64,000 nucleotides of DNA from Opisthorchis felineus (Eukaryota; Platyhelminthes; Trematoda; Opisthorchiida; Opisthorchiidae). Positions 23,976 through 36,610 of this stretch are shown piece after piece. Numbering within the stretch: the first letter of the stretch is position 1; the number at the start of each line of letters is the position of its first letter. A program made the translations under genes and the position numbers. Where the stretch lies: contig SJOL01007141.1 in assembly GCA_004794785.1 (NCBI GenBank), positions 132,480 to 196,479 on the forward strand, in the 5' to 3' direction. The notes beneath the pieces are model-generated. The model saw nothing but the letters and a program-made list of their open reading frames with translations. It was not told the origin of the DNA and did no database searches.

Positions 23976-25300
23976 CATAATCGGGTCTTGTGCCTGAGAG
24001 TGGATCCACAAACAGATATCCTTCTGCGACTGCTCAGATAGGATTGCACCAATGAGCATTTTAACCGGATTTCCCGCCGATTATCACGCAAACAAGACAA
24101 CGTACAGTATAAGCATCCACGTCTGATGTGATCACCTTTCATTGTGGCCTTTCAAATGCTAACATTTCGCAAGATTGTTCTTAAAACCAGGCAAAATGCC
24201 AGAAATGTATGCACACATTACGCACTCGACCGTTGTTGTACAGTATTCCACCAAAAACAGCCGTCTGGATCATTTGTTTAAGTGCTTGCTTGAGAGGCGG
24301 ATAGTTCGAACGTTGTCGAGAATTTCGATTGCGAAGAACTCACAAATTGCTTGAAAGTCTTGCTTGGGAACCCGGTTCACCGCCGAAAATTTGCTAGGCT
24401 ATTAGTGATGATAACTCATCAACCCACACTGTACGAAAAAATTACCGCTTAGACATGGTGGTTACCATGGCACCGATTGGGTGACAGATCCTATAGAACC
24501 CACAATTATCCGTTTCACAACTGTTGATTTTCGTCTTGTTACATGATCTTCTACGTTTTACATTCACGAATAAAAATAGTGAAAGAACTGCTAACCTATT
24601 ATGACATACTTCTTCTCTCCGCCTTGGCGAAATTCGCCTGTATGATGGGTTTTGACATGATTTCTCCTTTTCTTTACCAGACAGATGAACATAATGTTCA
24701 CTGGTATATGACCAATAGAGTACGACAACCAAACGAAGGAAATCCCACATTGGAGACATCACATTTCCACCAATATGTACCCCCATCCATGAGTTTTACT
24801 ATATCCAAAACTTGTCACTGAACAGCTTGGTGTCGTGTTTTTTTCGAAAAACTGTGTCCTGGATAGTCTCCGTTACACTGGAATTCTGTGTGGTATTTCT
24901 TTGAAGTTCATCGATCTATCGAATATCGGCACAAATGAACACGAAGACATAGATGATCCTTAAATACGCACATACTCCTTTGCACAGCATTAGGAATGAG
25001 AGATGCATTTGACTATCAATGAAATTTCTCATGCACATCATTTGGTATGCAAATGAATGATTTATTCGAGGTCAGTGACCCGTTTGAATTACCTAGTAGC
25101 CGTTGAGGAAAGAATTCACTTCCCATCAAATGAAGCAGTGTGGCCAAGATGCGCGCAACTCATACGTTCAACTAGGATTGAACGTACCCACCGCGGGAAG
25201 TGAGAAACCAACTGAAGCAAAGTTATGTCACACCAAGGTTTCACACATTTGACTTGTGCTCCGGAGAGCTAAATGGCCCTTTCCAGTGCAATCATCACAG
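23974..25300. other. Unique sequence, no gene recognised
   Basis: A 92-codon plus-strand frame (24543-24821) and its complement have no recognisable motif. Confidence 0.35.
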
Positions 25301-25515
25301 GCACTGGATGAAATAAGGAATCGTTCAGCTGTAGCACCCTTTCGATGCCAAACTGCCAGTCCACCAGAAGGAAGCACGAGGGCTGGGATGTTGCCAGGTT
25401 GCCCAAGCTTAGACAGGGGAAGTCGAGAGGCAGAGGTCGGTTTTGAACCTCAGACGTTCCGGTCATTAAACTCGCGCTCTAAACACTGAGCCATCTCGCC
25501 CCAAGCACTGGATGA
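25301..25515 (-). mobile_element. Family A SINE, copy 6, with target-site duplication
   Basis: Reverse-complement SINE at 25320-25501 (TCGTTCAGCTGTAGCACCC ... GGTTTTGAACCTCAG ... CACTGAGCCATCTCGCC). An 11-bp perfect direct repeat, GCACTGGATGA, lies at 25301-25311 and 25505-25515. The intact duplication marks a comparatively young retroposition event. Confidence 0.92.
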
Positions 25516-27295
25516 GGAAAGCTATGAATCTCTAACCGATGAGAAGCAGTCTTGACGAGCTTGATTTAAGTTAGTTTCGTTCACCATATAACTAGGCACG
25601 AATTATTTAAATTGTCCTGTTGGTACCTACAAGTCGTAAATAGTACTTAATTCGGATCAGTAATTTTGATGACATTCTGGAGGTAAACGTTATTCACAAA
25701 AAAATCGCTCTATTGTACCTCTTGGTGTTCTCTTCGCCCATGGGGTAGGCCATTTCCTCCAGAGATTGGCTGCCTTTCCGGAAGTTGCTGTTGCCTTCTT
25801 GGACTATCTTACCGTTAGTTCCCTTCCTTACCACTTAACATGTTCCGTTTGAAGAATTTATCCTCTAGGTTTGATGGCGACAAATTCGTTGCTGAGTAAC
25901 AGTGTGCACTTCGTTTTTCTGAGATTTGTTGTGTGTGGCGGTCACTCACATCTGTCTGCAGCAGTGAAATATTCATACCATGCACCCGCGTCGCTAAACT
26001 CTTTTGAAACATTGCGCAGTGTGAATCATCTGACCTTACTCATCAGAGTCACGATGATTGACTGGCTGTCCTTTCTTCGAAGATTTACTTCAACTTATGA
26101 AGCCATTGTTAAGTAGGTACGATAGTAAATGCACGGTAAATGGTTTCATCGAATAAAAAAGTTTATTCTGAACTAAGAAGCCTTGAAAAGGAAACCGTAT
26201 TTTGGGAATCATAATGCCTGAGCATCAAAGTCGAAGCAATAGCATGAACAATATAAATTTGTTTAAATCGAGGTTTATGGGCATGAATTACTACTGGGAT
26301 CCTGAACGCTAACCAATTGTTATGCTTTGGGATAAGAGGAGAACAAGTGATATGGCTTTGGATAGTGTCATATTTTAAAAGTACTACAACGCACAATCGC
26401 TGTGGTTGAAGCTATCGCCATACGACATCGCGACCCGATCCTTTGTTTGTGTTCGTGTACTGTACTGTTGTACTGTTCGTGTACTGTTCGTGTGTTGCAC
26501 TTGCCATGGTCCAACTCAACTCCACCCACACATATACCTTGTGCGCTACCCGCGCTGACAAGCTCAAATCACCCCACTGGTGACCTGAACTAGTTGTTCT
26601 TTGATAGGTAGCCCATATCGTTTCTCACTCGATCTCCTGTTCATGTACACCATGTTCAGTCAAATATGTTAAATAGTGGTCTCTTAACCTTTGCAACTGT
26701 ATGACTTGAAAAGACCTTGCCGAAAACATGTTCGTCAACCCATCTGTGTTCTTACTCTAAATGGAAATTTTCGGAAGATAACTCTAGTAATGTTGCTTTC
26801 ATGGTGCAAAAGACAAAACTGCGTGATATACCAGACTTGACTTCCGATGCGAGGATTTCTTTTCTACGGCGATTTGCCCTTCCTGACCGTGAAAAAGTCT
26901 TGAACACTAACCATACCTTCCAGGGTTGCTTCTTTGTTATTCGTCTGGTCATTCTATAAGTTTAACAACTGTGATTTAACTGTCACAAGACTTTAGTTCG
27001 CTCAGCTGAACAACGTACGACATTTCGCACCAACTGAATAGCATCGATTACTGCAATGGTGAAGTTCCGGTTGTGTTCGCTTTGTTTGCCTTTTTGTTGC
27101 TTTATTCAGACGTATGTTCGGTTGAAACTGAGGAGTTGGTTGGAATTACCGCGTGTGGGATTCCTTTGCTGTTATGACCCGCATAATGCATACAACAGGC
27201 TGAATTGATACTGCTACGTGATAGTTCAACTTTGGTCTCCTGATTGGTACTCAGTAGCAGGTACTTGGCTAACGGGGAGTGCGTGAACACACAGG
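25516..27295. other. Unique sequence, no gene recognised
   Basis: Includes a small tandem repeat (about 26449-26495) and an 80-codon plus frame (26717-26959) without known motifs. Confidence 0.4.
26449..26495 (+). repeat. Imperfect tandem repeat, unit about 11 bp
   Basis: Repeated GTTCGTGTACT / GTACTGTTCGT units, four or so imperfect copies. Confidence 0.7.
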
Positions 27296-27299
27296 ACTT

Positions 27300-27570
27300 C
27301 TTCCCGTACGTGAAGCCAGCCCTTGCTGAAAAACTGAGAAGCACCGTACAGTTGTTTCAGCCTTATTGGAATTCATCGGCAATGTGTAAATCACAAGACT
27401 CCCGGTTAGTGGTTTATATACTTAACTGTTCTACCACAAGAGGTTGATCAGCAGTGTGGTTGGCTCGTACTTAGACAGGATACAACTGCATTCATCCTTC
27501 AGTTATAGGATCCACATCACTTATTGACTGGCTTCCTGAGTGACAACTTCTCAGATGGAAGTTTCACCGA
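27300..27570 (-). mobile_element. Hammerhead-bearing SINE family B, copy 1
   Basis: The minus strand begins GTGAAACTTCCATCTGAGAAG, shared with the copies at 52605 and 57855. In it GAAA (27565-27562) is followed by the hairpin CTTC-CATCTGA-GAAG and then TT, the layout of hammerhead stem III plus the cleavage-site U-H. A tRNA-like middle follows (ACCACTAACCGGGAGTC ... GTGATTTAC). Near the other end GCCGATGAATTCCAATAAGG and CTGAAAC (27379-27354) form a second, diverged hammerhead core. The family resembles the tRNA-derived, hammerhead-carrying SM-alpha SINEs of schistosomes (known), but exact kinship is inferred. Confidence 0.6.
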
Positions 27571-27635
27571 TCGGGTAAATTTTTGTTCTCCCTGTGAGCT
27601 ATTTATAGGTTGTTGGTAGTGTACTGCAATTTTTA

Positions 27636-27690
27636 GCATGGATTAGCTTCACTCACAGGACGAAATGTCCGTTAAAATTCCAAAACCTCC
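27636..27690 (+). repeat. Family B SINE, isolated 3' tail fragment
   Basis: TTTTTAGCATGGATTAGCTTC followed by ACTCACAGGACGAAATG matches the tails at 52896 and 58130. It lies in opposite orientation to the neighbouring copy 1. Confidence 0.55.
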
Positions 27691-29059
27691 CCACACTACC
27701 AACAGATTGGACTCTGTACGATGCGTGTACTTGAGTGATTTTGATTCAAAGTCTGTCATAAACCCAACGTTTCCCGAAAAACGGAGACTGTTATCAACAA
27801 CGCAACCCAGGTGTATCGATGGGCATTGTGTTGACCGGGCATGGTCACCCTGAAACAGATACGACTATTCCATTCATTTAGAGTTTACTACTGAGCGAAA
27901 CTCATCAGGAGCCCTAGAGTTCATGTTGTGACTGTATGGTCAATTGAACAACAGGTATGTCATGATCTACCTTGGTGTTCATTAGGAATGGAGTGCTTTG
28001 CAACCTGAGCAAATCACAGTAGGCATTGCTGTACCTTGCTTGCTTTCTTATCGACTGGGTTCTCATCACCAAGCCATCGCCGTACTGATCATCGGTTGTG
28101 CTAAGAATGGAGGTGTAAAAATTCCATTACGAACAGCTGAGCAGTACCCCTTTGCCTGATTACACGAACATGGTTTTGTCAAAAACAGCGCAGTGGTTAG
28201 GAGTTACCTACCAAAGTATTCTGAAACTAGCCACATGTAGAGTGTCGTTGAGTCCTGAAGGACATTTAGACAAAGATAATGATGAATGGAAAACGTAGGA
28301 ATAAAAAGAACTACAGATTTAACAATGGAGGGACTTGTCCAAGGATTGAAGGTCGTGAAAAAGGAAATGTGACTCAATAGATCTTGAGTATGAAAGGTCA
28401 GCTAGAAGGAGTCGAATCCTCTACAATCGATCACAATACAGCTTTATCGACTGCCAGACATTCGGATCACTATGATCAAGTTCTCAAAATGGTAGGTACT
28501 AGTTTTCGACCCAGTGTGTTCATTCAGTATATAAGTACCAGCAGACAAAAGGTCAGATTTTGTTTAAAGGTTTTTTTAAGGCAACTTCGCGTTTGTCATC
28601 GTCCCTGAGGTTAAGGGTGCAGGCCATCAAGCCACTCTAACCTTCTGTTTGAATTCGGAGTTTTCAGTAGTTTTCAGTAGCATTTCAGTAGCATGATCTC
28701 CATCCATCCGTATTTCGCAAGATTGCGGTTGATGAGGCTGTGTGAAGTGGTGCCATCCTGTGGACCATTTTCTGTTGAAATTTTTAACCAGGATAGCCAG
28801 AATTTTTTGGGTACATCATGAGGAACTTTGTGACCAAGTGTATTTCCAGAGGACCCTTTTTCTTCAATGAAAATAATTTGCAAGAATGCTCAGTCTACTG
28901 ATATTTTAAGCATTTTTGCTCAGGTGTCCGCTTTAAGGTGAGGGTTTCGTAAACTGTAAAGAATGGAATCGTGGATAACTATGTATTGATCGGTGAACAA
29001 CAGAGTTTTCGTAGAAGTTTCACAGGATCTTATGCAAATTTATAATTTGCAGTTTTAGA
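27691..29059. other. Unique sequence, no gene recognised
   Basis: A plus-strand block ending at 28490 (reading LEGVESSTIDHNTALSTARH) is followed by AAATG/GTAGGT, a good donor, but its acceptor side is poor. A TTTTCAGTAG tandem doublet sits at 28661-28680. Confidence 0.3.
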
Positions 29060-29372
29060 CGTAATACACTACTCAGAAATTTGCTGAAAATTCTATGACG
29101 GAAACCCGGGGATTGCGCCTACCTAATGAGCCCCAAGAAGGGCGAAGCCGGTCGAGGGCTGTCGAGGAATTTTCAGCAACCTCATGAGTAATGTATTACG
29201 TCCACATATGTATCGCGATATCTCGAATATCGTACCAAGTGAAACACGAGGCGGCCTGCTGCAGCACATTCAGTTGCTTAGAGACATCATAAACGAGAGA
29301 TTCAGCTGGGTTCCAGGTAATTCTCTCGCAAAACCAAATTTGTTTGCAAATGAGTGTATTTCGCTAATTTAA
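29060..29372 (+). mobile_element. Hairpin repeat with hammerhead core (family F), copy 1
   Basis: 29060-29095 (GTAATACACTACTCAGAAAT...) pairs with 29168-29200 (...ATGAGTAATGTATTAC) as an imperfect ~33-bp terminal inverted repeat. Between them CTAATGA (29123-29129), GCCC-CAAGAA-GGGC (29130-29143) and GAAG form a hammerhead-like core with a perfect 4-bp stem II. Two key bases differ from consensus (CTGATGA; GAAA). Downstream to 29372 a shared tail reads CATAAACGAGAGATTCAG and AATTTGTTTGCAAATGAG, repeated at 54130-54185. Hammerheads in the terminal repeats of Penelope-like elements are known, so a Penelope origin is likely but inferred. Confidence 0.6.
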
Positions 29373-29639
29373 TGTATTACGAGTGTAATCATCAGTTATT
29401 CTCATATTGATTTTGTATTCTTATTCTGACGGATATGCGCACGAATCATCTTGTTTCGTCCGGCTTGATCTCCTCTAGTGCATTCTAAAGAGTGGTTACT
29501 ATGGGGAGAAGGACAACTCGGTTCGTTCCAACGAGTCTTCTTTTCGAGGGTATCGATAATTCTTGATGAGAATGGACTCTTTGTTAAGGTCTCCCCTCGC
29601 ATTGACACACTGGTGACTGGGTCTCGAGATGAACAGGCC

Positions 29640-29790
29640 CTTACCCAGTTGCGATGGTAACTGACGTCCCCCGCCCCGTAAGGTGACCGCAGGACGAGAC
29701 AAACCAGGGGCTAGTGACCCTGACAGATATGGCTGTCACACAGCCGGAGGTGGTTTTATATCAAAGCTGTAGGAACTGCAACCACCGCAT
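29640..29790 (+). mobile_element. RTE-like LINE family L2, 3' end fragment
   Basis: GGTAACTGACGTCCCCCGCC ... AGTGACCCTGACAGATATGG ... ATCAAAGCTGTAGGAACTGC parallels the minus-strand L2 fragment at 11105-11340. Non-coding by decay. Confidence 0.55.
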
Positions 29791-29925
29791 TTGTGTACAC
29801 ACAAATAGTGAAACTGAGAAACAGGCTTGCAGGGAACGGACTAAATATTATGCCCGGCTCTGTTGAAGGTGCAAATCGATCATGATTCTTTTAGTTCCGT
29901 TTCACACTGTCTTATTTGGTGCAGG

Positions 29926-30021
29926 CGAACGGGAGTGGATACCCTTTGCCATCGTTGTTTGGCCTCTCAAAATGCCCATCGAGAATTCATTGCCTTTCTG
30001 CGGCGACAAATTATGCAGATA
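29926..30021 (+). CDS. Candidate exon (weak)
   Basis: A strong acceptor (GTTTCACACTGTCTTATTTGGTGCAG) precedes an open block readable as EREWIPFAIVVWPLKMPIEN (one frame) or RTGVDTLCHRCLASQNAHRE (another), with a possible donor GTTAGT near 30025. Product unknown. The two open frames and weak donor keep confidence low. Confidence 0.2.
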
Positions 30022-31124
30022 CTTGTTAGTTTCCTCAGTATTTTTGGTTTTAAACCTCCATATGGACAGACTTCATCAGGTCATAGCGGTTCTTCTAGCA
30101 GCCTAATTAGTTGCAGGCGCTCGTGATTTCTTCACCTGACGCTGTAATTCCTTACACAATTGTTTTCGAGTATTCTGAACTCTAGTGAACACATTCGTTC
30201 CACTCGAGCCAGACTGATTAAGAAATTTCGCTTCTAGTTACTAGTCCTTCAACCAGTTTGATGCATTTTCGTGCACCAGGTTGCTACAGGAGTTAAACTA
30301 CTATTTCAACACAAGCGTTCACGTCTTTCAATATGACCGAAATTGTTATATGACTGTGGGTCTCTCCAGAACCATTGCACTAACTCGTAGGAAACTTCGT
30401 GATCCTCTCCTTTGTTTGTTTTACTTTGCCTGGCTCACCTGATTCGCAGGTCTGTTATTTTCCCTATCGAATCTGGTATAAGGTGGGATGGAACTACTCA
30501 GTAACACTGTTGTCATTCAGGTCGCCTTTTTAGCACCATTGCTTTTTAAGTGTTATGCGGAGAATGATCTTCGAAACGTTTACCGAACAAAACTTTTAGG
30601 ATGTCCTGAGAAATATGTTTTCTGTTCCGCTGTTTCTTTCATATTCGCAGCTAATCATCCTGAGGCATCTTGGTGTGATCACCCGATTTCGGTCCACAAT
30701 TTAATGTGCAAAATAGCTTCGAAATGCTCAAAAGGGTCACTGTGTTGTCATATCCCGTATGGAAAACTTCCAGAGCGGCCTCCCAGCCGCACCACTCCAA
30801 TTTCTTCAAGCATGTGAGAACGAGTTCTCCCTGCATATCAACCGTAATTGGTCAAATTTACTTTAGTTGTCTTCACAGGCTTATGCGTAATTTTGTGCAC
30901 TCTTGTGTGTTCCAAGCCGGTTTTACTGCTCCTGTGTTCTTTCCCTGAAACATATTGGAAGGATATTTGTTTGCTCAAACAAATCCTGGAGCTCATTCCC
31001 CGGATGAGTCCTAGTTACAATATAAAGCCTACGTGTTGGATCTTAAATAGGTTCATTTCTGCTTGTGGACAAGTTCCCCAAGTACAATCAGTGATGTACC
31101 TGACATTCTAACCGCAGTCTTCTC
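30022..31124. other. Unique sequence, weak exon-like signals
   Basis: TTTCTTTCATATTCGCAG at about 30652 is a good acceptor before a 57-codon open block (NHPEASWCDHPISVHNLMCK...). The complementary strand is open as well and no donor is clear. No product recognised. Confidence 0.25.
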
Positions 31125-31283
<159 letters not shown>

Positions 31284-32198
31284 ATCCACCTAATTTGTCT
31301 GATGTTTTATTCAGGCACTTTATCGTTTTGCTTGATATTGGTTTGCAAAATGTATAGCATGCACTACAACGAACTGCGGTCAAATTTGGTTACCCAGCGG
31401 AAAGCAACCACATCCACAAGTGGACAAAACTGTTAACGTGGAGACTACCCCTTGATTGCGGGCTATCTTCGCAGGCACTGGACCTAACGATTAAACAATA
31501 GCTAGACAGTCCTCGGTTGTCGTATCGCAGTGATACGTTCCCACAAGGCTGTGTCCAAAAAATTTGAACAAACACGTGGATCAGTAAGTAGACGTCATCT
31601 ACTGTACTGTTTGGATAAGTCCGTTTAATTCAGATGACTAGACAAACGACAGATCAGCACTTGACAAATTTGCATGAGAAAACGCCGCATTTTGAAACAT
31701 TTAGTGGGTACATTACGGTCCAATTGTGTATGCTTTGGGTGAGATACGGTGAAACTGCAGCAGTTTGTGGTGGACCGTGATTGATAAAGGACTACCCATT
31801 TGCAAAATACGGGCAGCACAGATAACCTAAATTCCAGCATGCATCAGAGCACTGCAACTTATAAGGCGCATGTGCATTGGAACCGGTCTTTGGTATAGTT
31901 CAAATCAAATATTAGTAGTCAATTTTTCGACACACTGAAGAAACGCAGCATTTGACAGAATAGAAGTCCGAGCGGTTAGATTTCTGCTACTAAGAACGCC
32001 TGAATATGTTTGAAGGTGGCTTTTGCTATTAGTAATATCGGAAGAACGTTTGTATTAATAATGTACGCTAAGTAGGCTAAGCATTACTGAAACAAACTAA
32101 CTTTCGGGGATATAAAGACTCAGTTGCGAACAGAACGGTCACCGGCTGATTGATTAGAACCACGGAAATCAAAGAATTTCGGCTGTTTTTTTGATATT
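31284..32198. other. Unique sequence, no gene recognised
   Basis: Short frames only. Confidence 0.4.
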
Positions 32199-32381
32199 CC
32201 CAGATAGCTCAATGGTTAAGGCGCGAACATAATAACCTCAAGGTCCGTGGTTCGAAAGCAACTCCGGCATATCAACTGCTCCTGTATAGGCTTGGATAAC
32301 GCGGCAGTAACTAAGCCCTCGTGTTTCCTTCAGGGGGCATGACAGCTAGGCACCGAAACGATGTCAAGGCTGAACAAACTG
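32199..32381 (+). mobile_element. Old, diverged family A-like SINE
   Basis: AGATAGCTCAATGGTTAAGG (A box), GTGGTTCGAAAGC (B box), TGTATAGGCTTGGATAAC, CCCTCGTGTTTCC and GACAGCTAGGCACCGAAACG: the complete family A order, but diverged in the head. Likely an older subfamily, with 6216-6340. Confidence 0.75.
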
Positions 32382-32889
32382 TAGATTCCAAGATGTATCT
32401 CACTGTGGCAGCAGATATGTTATCACTGCTCCTTTGTGTGACAATGAAAACAATATCCATGTTTTGTGATGGAAAAATAAAACAGAAAAATTTGCATATA
32501 TCCGAATTTATGGATCCATTATGTATATGCGGTGTGGATAATAACTTTTACCGAGTTCGAAGTTGTCTGTTTTGTGGATTCGAATGACATGATAGTTGTT
32601 ACTATTCTTATGCCGAATTCCGGCCCTGGCATCAGGTTATATTTGACTTTTCCTGGTTGTATACTTAGTAAGAAATCGTATTATGAAATTCGTTATGAAA
32701 TCTACCACCAGACCTAGATATTCTTGAGACGAGGTGGGTCGTTGAAAGGATGTCACACCAATACCTAAGAGTCATTGTACAATTCATAACACAAATTTTC
32801 GGAGTGTCTTCCTCTGGTCAATATAGGCTGATAGATTACAGAATTGAAGCGAGCGATCCATAAAGCTATAAATCGTGTACCATAAGCAT

Positions 32890-35530
32890 ATTGGTTCCAG
32901 CTGCTACAGTTTTGATCACCGGAAATTGAGAGAGTGTGGGACATCAACCAAGCATTGGAGGCCATGACATGTTCAGTTAGTTCGGTAACTGGGTAGCTAC
33001 GTAAGTTGGTGCCTTTGATGTATGAATATCACTGACTGTGGGATTGGGCCATTTCTACCATTGGTCAGTTGCGTCCGGAGTCCCCATCCAAGGAGGCGGC
33101 AGTTGTCGACCCGACTAAGTTTACTGGTTAGTGTTTTCATACTTCGTTTCCAGGTCGCACACTGTCCACCTCTCGGTCGCTTCCACTCAGCACAGGGCTG
33201 AGCGAAAAGAGCTCTACGAGGCAGGCGGTCTTCCGGCATGCGGCATATGTGTCCTAACCAGAGTAACCTATGAAGCGTGAGTAATTTTACTATCGCGGGA
33301 GAGTTACTTCTGCCTAAGACCATTTGGCGTACCTCAGCATTACTGATCCGATGTTCCCACCAGACCTGACCAATGCTTCGGAGACACCGATGGTCAAACC
33401 CTGAGAACTTTCGTACATCATCTGTGCCCAAAGGCCACGTTTCTGATCCATAAAGCAGTATAGATCACACTGCTGCAGTGTAAGCTCTGCCCTTGACAGA
33501 CAAACTGACGTCAAGTCGGCGCCATGGGAGGTTGGCGAAAGCTTCCTTGGCCTTCCTGATTCGAGAAGTAATATCATCTTTAGCAAGTCCGTCGGACCTT
33601 ATGCAACTGCCCAGGCAAACAAAACTATTTACCACGTCGATTGGCCCGTTTGCAAGCATGAGGTTTGGTTTGATCCCACTAAATTTTGTTGTAATACTTT
33701 AGACTTAGCAGGTGTGAAACGTTTGCCAAACCGAGCGGCAGAGTTAGTTAGGTTACTTAAAATGATTCGCATTTTTGAAAGATCGGAAAGAAGGAGAGCA
33801 ACATCGTCTCCATACTCAATGTCTGTGAGCGAACGTGCAGAGAGCAGTTCAGAGGTGCTTCAGGTGCAGGCAGAGAGAGTTCAAGCAGAACATCAATAAC
33901 AAAGTTGAAGAGGAAAGGTGAGAGAAGGCAGCCTTGTCAGGCGGAAACTTGCCGCATACTCATACGCACCCACAGCAGTTCACATACAGAGCACTCATAA
34001 GGGTTGAAAATTTGAAAAGGACACCTCTGATCGCCAGACACCGCCAAGGTTTCTGATGATCAGTGGGGTCAAAAGCGGCTTTCTGATCCAGAAAAATACC
34101 AACGTGGGACGTTTAAAAGAGTTGTGCTGTTCAGGAACTTGTCTCGAGATAAAGACATGGTCAATGCATCCTCGGCCGGGGCGAAACCCAGCTTAATTTT
34201 CACGGATCTGTCTCTCCCGATAATCGGTCAGTTTGCGCAAAATAATGCCACGCAACACCTCAGATGCGACGGATACCAGCTGATGCCATGATGCTTCTCG
34301 CATGACGTTCTTGCGGCATTTTTGAAAACTGTAATGATGGTCGAGTAGGTCAATTCCACTAGTACTCTGTTTTCGTCCCTAATCTTCTGAGGCATGGTCA
34401 ACTGAATTTTCATCAAGACCTCACCACTTCCTTTGAAGAGTGCGAGGTGCGGATCATCCGGTCCAGACAGCCTGTCACGTTGAAAGATTGATACCTCATG
34501 CTGGATTTCTGTTGTCAACCGCGTACTGGTGTCAATGTTCCATTCAGGCTTGCTGGATTCTTCCAGTAGTTTGTTGAAGAAGGTCAGCTGGACTGCTCTT
34601 TGAAATGTTCAACTGATCGCTGAATACGAAGATTTTTCGAGTGAATTGCTGCTGGCATGATCAGAGTCAAGTTGCTTACCCCAGAAGGAACGGCAATCTT
34701 GAAGTGAGGCTTCCGAACCATAATTAGTAGCCACATGATCCAATTGAGTCCATGATTATCTTGCGGTTGGTGGCCTCCGAGTAACTCGATTTGATCATTT
34801 GTGCTTGAAGCTTGTACTGGCCAGGAACAGAATATGCTCAGTACCCAACTGAACCAGTAACTCCTCGTTGTCCTTACGCTGAGCATCGACTCCAAATCTA
34901 CCACCTAATTATGTTTCCCCCTGAGGTGGTCGTCCAACCTGAGCAGTCATATTAACATATCTTTCCTTCTTGCTGATCGAAGCAGTCGCAACAGATTTCG
35001 ATAAAACTCCTCCTTCTCAGTCTCAGAGCTGCAGTTTCTCGGGACGTATGCTGCTACCGCAAACAAACACCGCTTACCGCTTCCAGCTGCATTGTTCTTA
35101 AGTGAGCCAGACAGCTGCACAGCCCAAAGACAACTGTCTACTGGGATTTAGTTCAGTAAAGCGCTTTCAGTCTCGGGGTGAATGCGAATCCACACCGTAA
35201 GTACGACGATCCATTGCTTCAGAATCACCAAGTACCCAAAGAGTGAAATGTGAAAACATTTAGCCCATCTTAAGCGGTTTGAGTTGCACGACGGAATTGG
35301 GGTCTTGCATGCGTGTTTCAGAGACACAACGTACATCGATAGACAGGTGCTTTTCCCGCGTACTTCTACCAGCGGAAGGCAGACGACACATTCGCCACCA
35401 TAGACAAATCCTCGGGGATACCGGAGATTTCATCGACTTCTGATCAACCACATCGGGCCATTCAGTTTTCATGCGAAAAGGAAAATAACGACTCTTTCTG
35501 TTTCCTGGATGTACATCTGCTAAGGGCAAC
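32890..35530 (-). pseudogene. RTE-like LINE family L2, near full-length ORF2 relic
   Basis: Minus-strand element in order. Endonuclease: IDVRCVSETRMQDPNSVV (about 35345-35290), then IPVDSCLWAVQLSGSLKNN (35150-35090) and CLFAVAAYVPRNCSS. Endonuclease to RT linker around 34900-34600. RT: LSGPDDPHLALFKGSGEVL (34465-34410), HHGISWYP (about 34280), GFAPAEDALTM-type residues near 34170, and the catalytic YGDD at 33814-33803 in LTDIEYGDDVALLLSDLSK. C-terminal part: FVCLGSCIRSDGL (33625-33587), GHICRMPEDRLPRRALF (33255-33205), CRLLGW near 33085. A 3' untranslated tail with GTAGCAGCTGGAACC lies to 32890. There is no single long frame: at least six frameshifts or stops. It encoded the protein that copies such elements into new sites; now inactive. 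Confidence 0.88.
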
Positions 35531-36440
35531 TGATGACCCAGTTGGACGTTCGGTTTACAGTAAACGAACTGGCATTGGACAATATACCAAATTCAACAGC
35601 TTCGTTCAACCGAAAGACTAACAAATTTTGGCTCGATTTCTAGCTAATAGGACAATAAATATTCGAACCAGACTTAAAGCTGAAAGTCAATCACTAACCA
35701 TCGTGCATTTTGCGAATGATTGTCCAAAAAGTTCCTTTTCAAAACACGGCTGCTACAGATAGGAATATCAAACCGGTTACGGCCGAAAGGACGTCTATGC
35801 TCATCAGTCTACCTTTCAAAGGGGAACTAGTCACAGACTATCTGACTCGGCGTCTACGTCACACACCTCAGAGAGCTTTCCCGGCCGCTTCGCTCAAAGT
35901 GTGGTCCACAACTACTCAGCTAAAACACTTACATCTCAAAGATTAGTTTTCGGTCCATGCTCAAAGCATGGCACTCTAGTTCTTCACCTGCTGATGTAGA
36001 GCAGCGTGCATACAGCGTATGACTTGACAGTTATGTAATAGAATTAGGGGGCACAATCCACTTTGAAGAGGTCAATCACTAACGCAGTGGTCGCTTACTT
36101 GGCCCATACAAGTCATGTGATCAATTCTAATATTGCTTTTCGAATATTGTACCCAGACCTATCTGGCTACCATTATCCGTTCAATATCAATATCTGACCA
36201 CAGCTGAGACAATCGCGACTTGCTCACGTAACCCGAATCTGTGCATTCAGAAAGCGTTCATATGCACATTGAGTTTTCCATGATCTAATCACGTGACAGC
36301 TGGACGCTTGGATCAATCGATTGTGACGTAAGCTATTTTTACATTTTCATCGGAAGACTCCGCCTGATGCTTCTTTTCTTTGGTGCTTACTTCGTGTGCA
36401 AATGAGCCTATGGATCGAATTATGTCAAATTTTGGTTAAA
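35531..36440. other. Unique sequence, no gene recognised
   Basis: A 78-codon plus frame (35710-35946) has no known motif. Confidence 0.35.
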
Positions 36441-36444
36441 ATAG

Positions 36445-36610
36445 CAGGTAATGGTGAGGGAAACACAAAGGCTGCGCTGGCCTAGTGAGCCCCAGGAATA
36501 GGGAAAGGGATCACAGGCTTTCGAGGAAGTTTCAGCAACCTTATGAGTAGCGCGTTACGTCTAGTCAACAACATATGGCCACATCTAGAATATCGCACCA
36601 GACGAACCAT
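36445..36610 (+). mobile_element. Hairpin repeat with hammerhead-like core (family F), copy 2
   Basis: CTAGTGAGCCCCAGGAATAG followed by GGAAAG (36482-36508) aligns with the core of copy 1, and AGTTTCAGCAACCTTATGAG then TAGCGCGTTACG with its right arm. Further downstream ATCTAGAATATCGCACCAG matches CTCGAATATCGTACCAAG at 29224. The core is degenerate (GTGA for ATGA, stem II weakened). Confidence 0.5.

Noticed and set aside
35795..35825. CTGATGA on the minus strand near 35800
   Set aside because: Downstream sequence gives no stem II plus GAAA.
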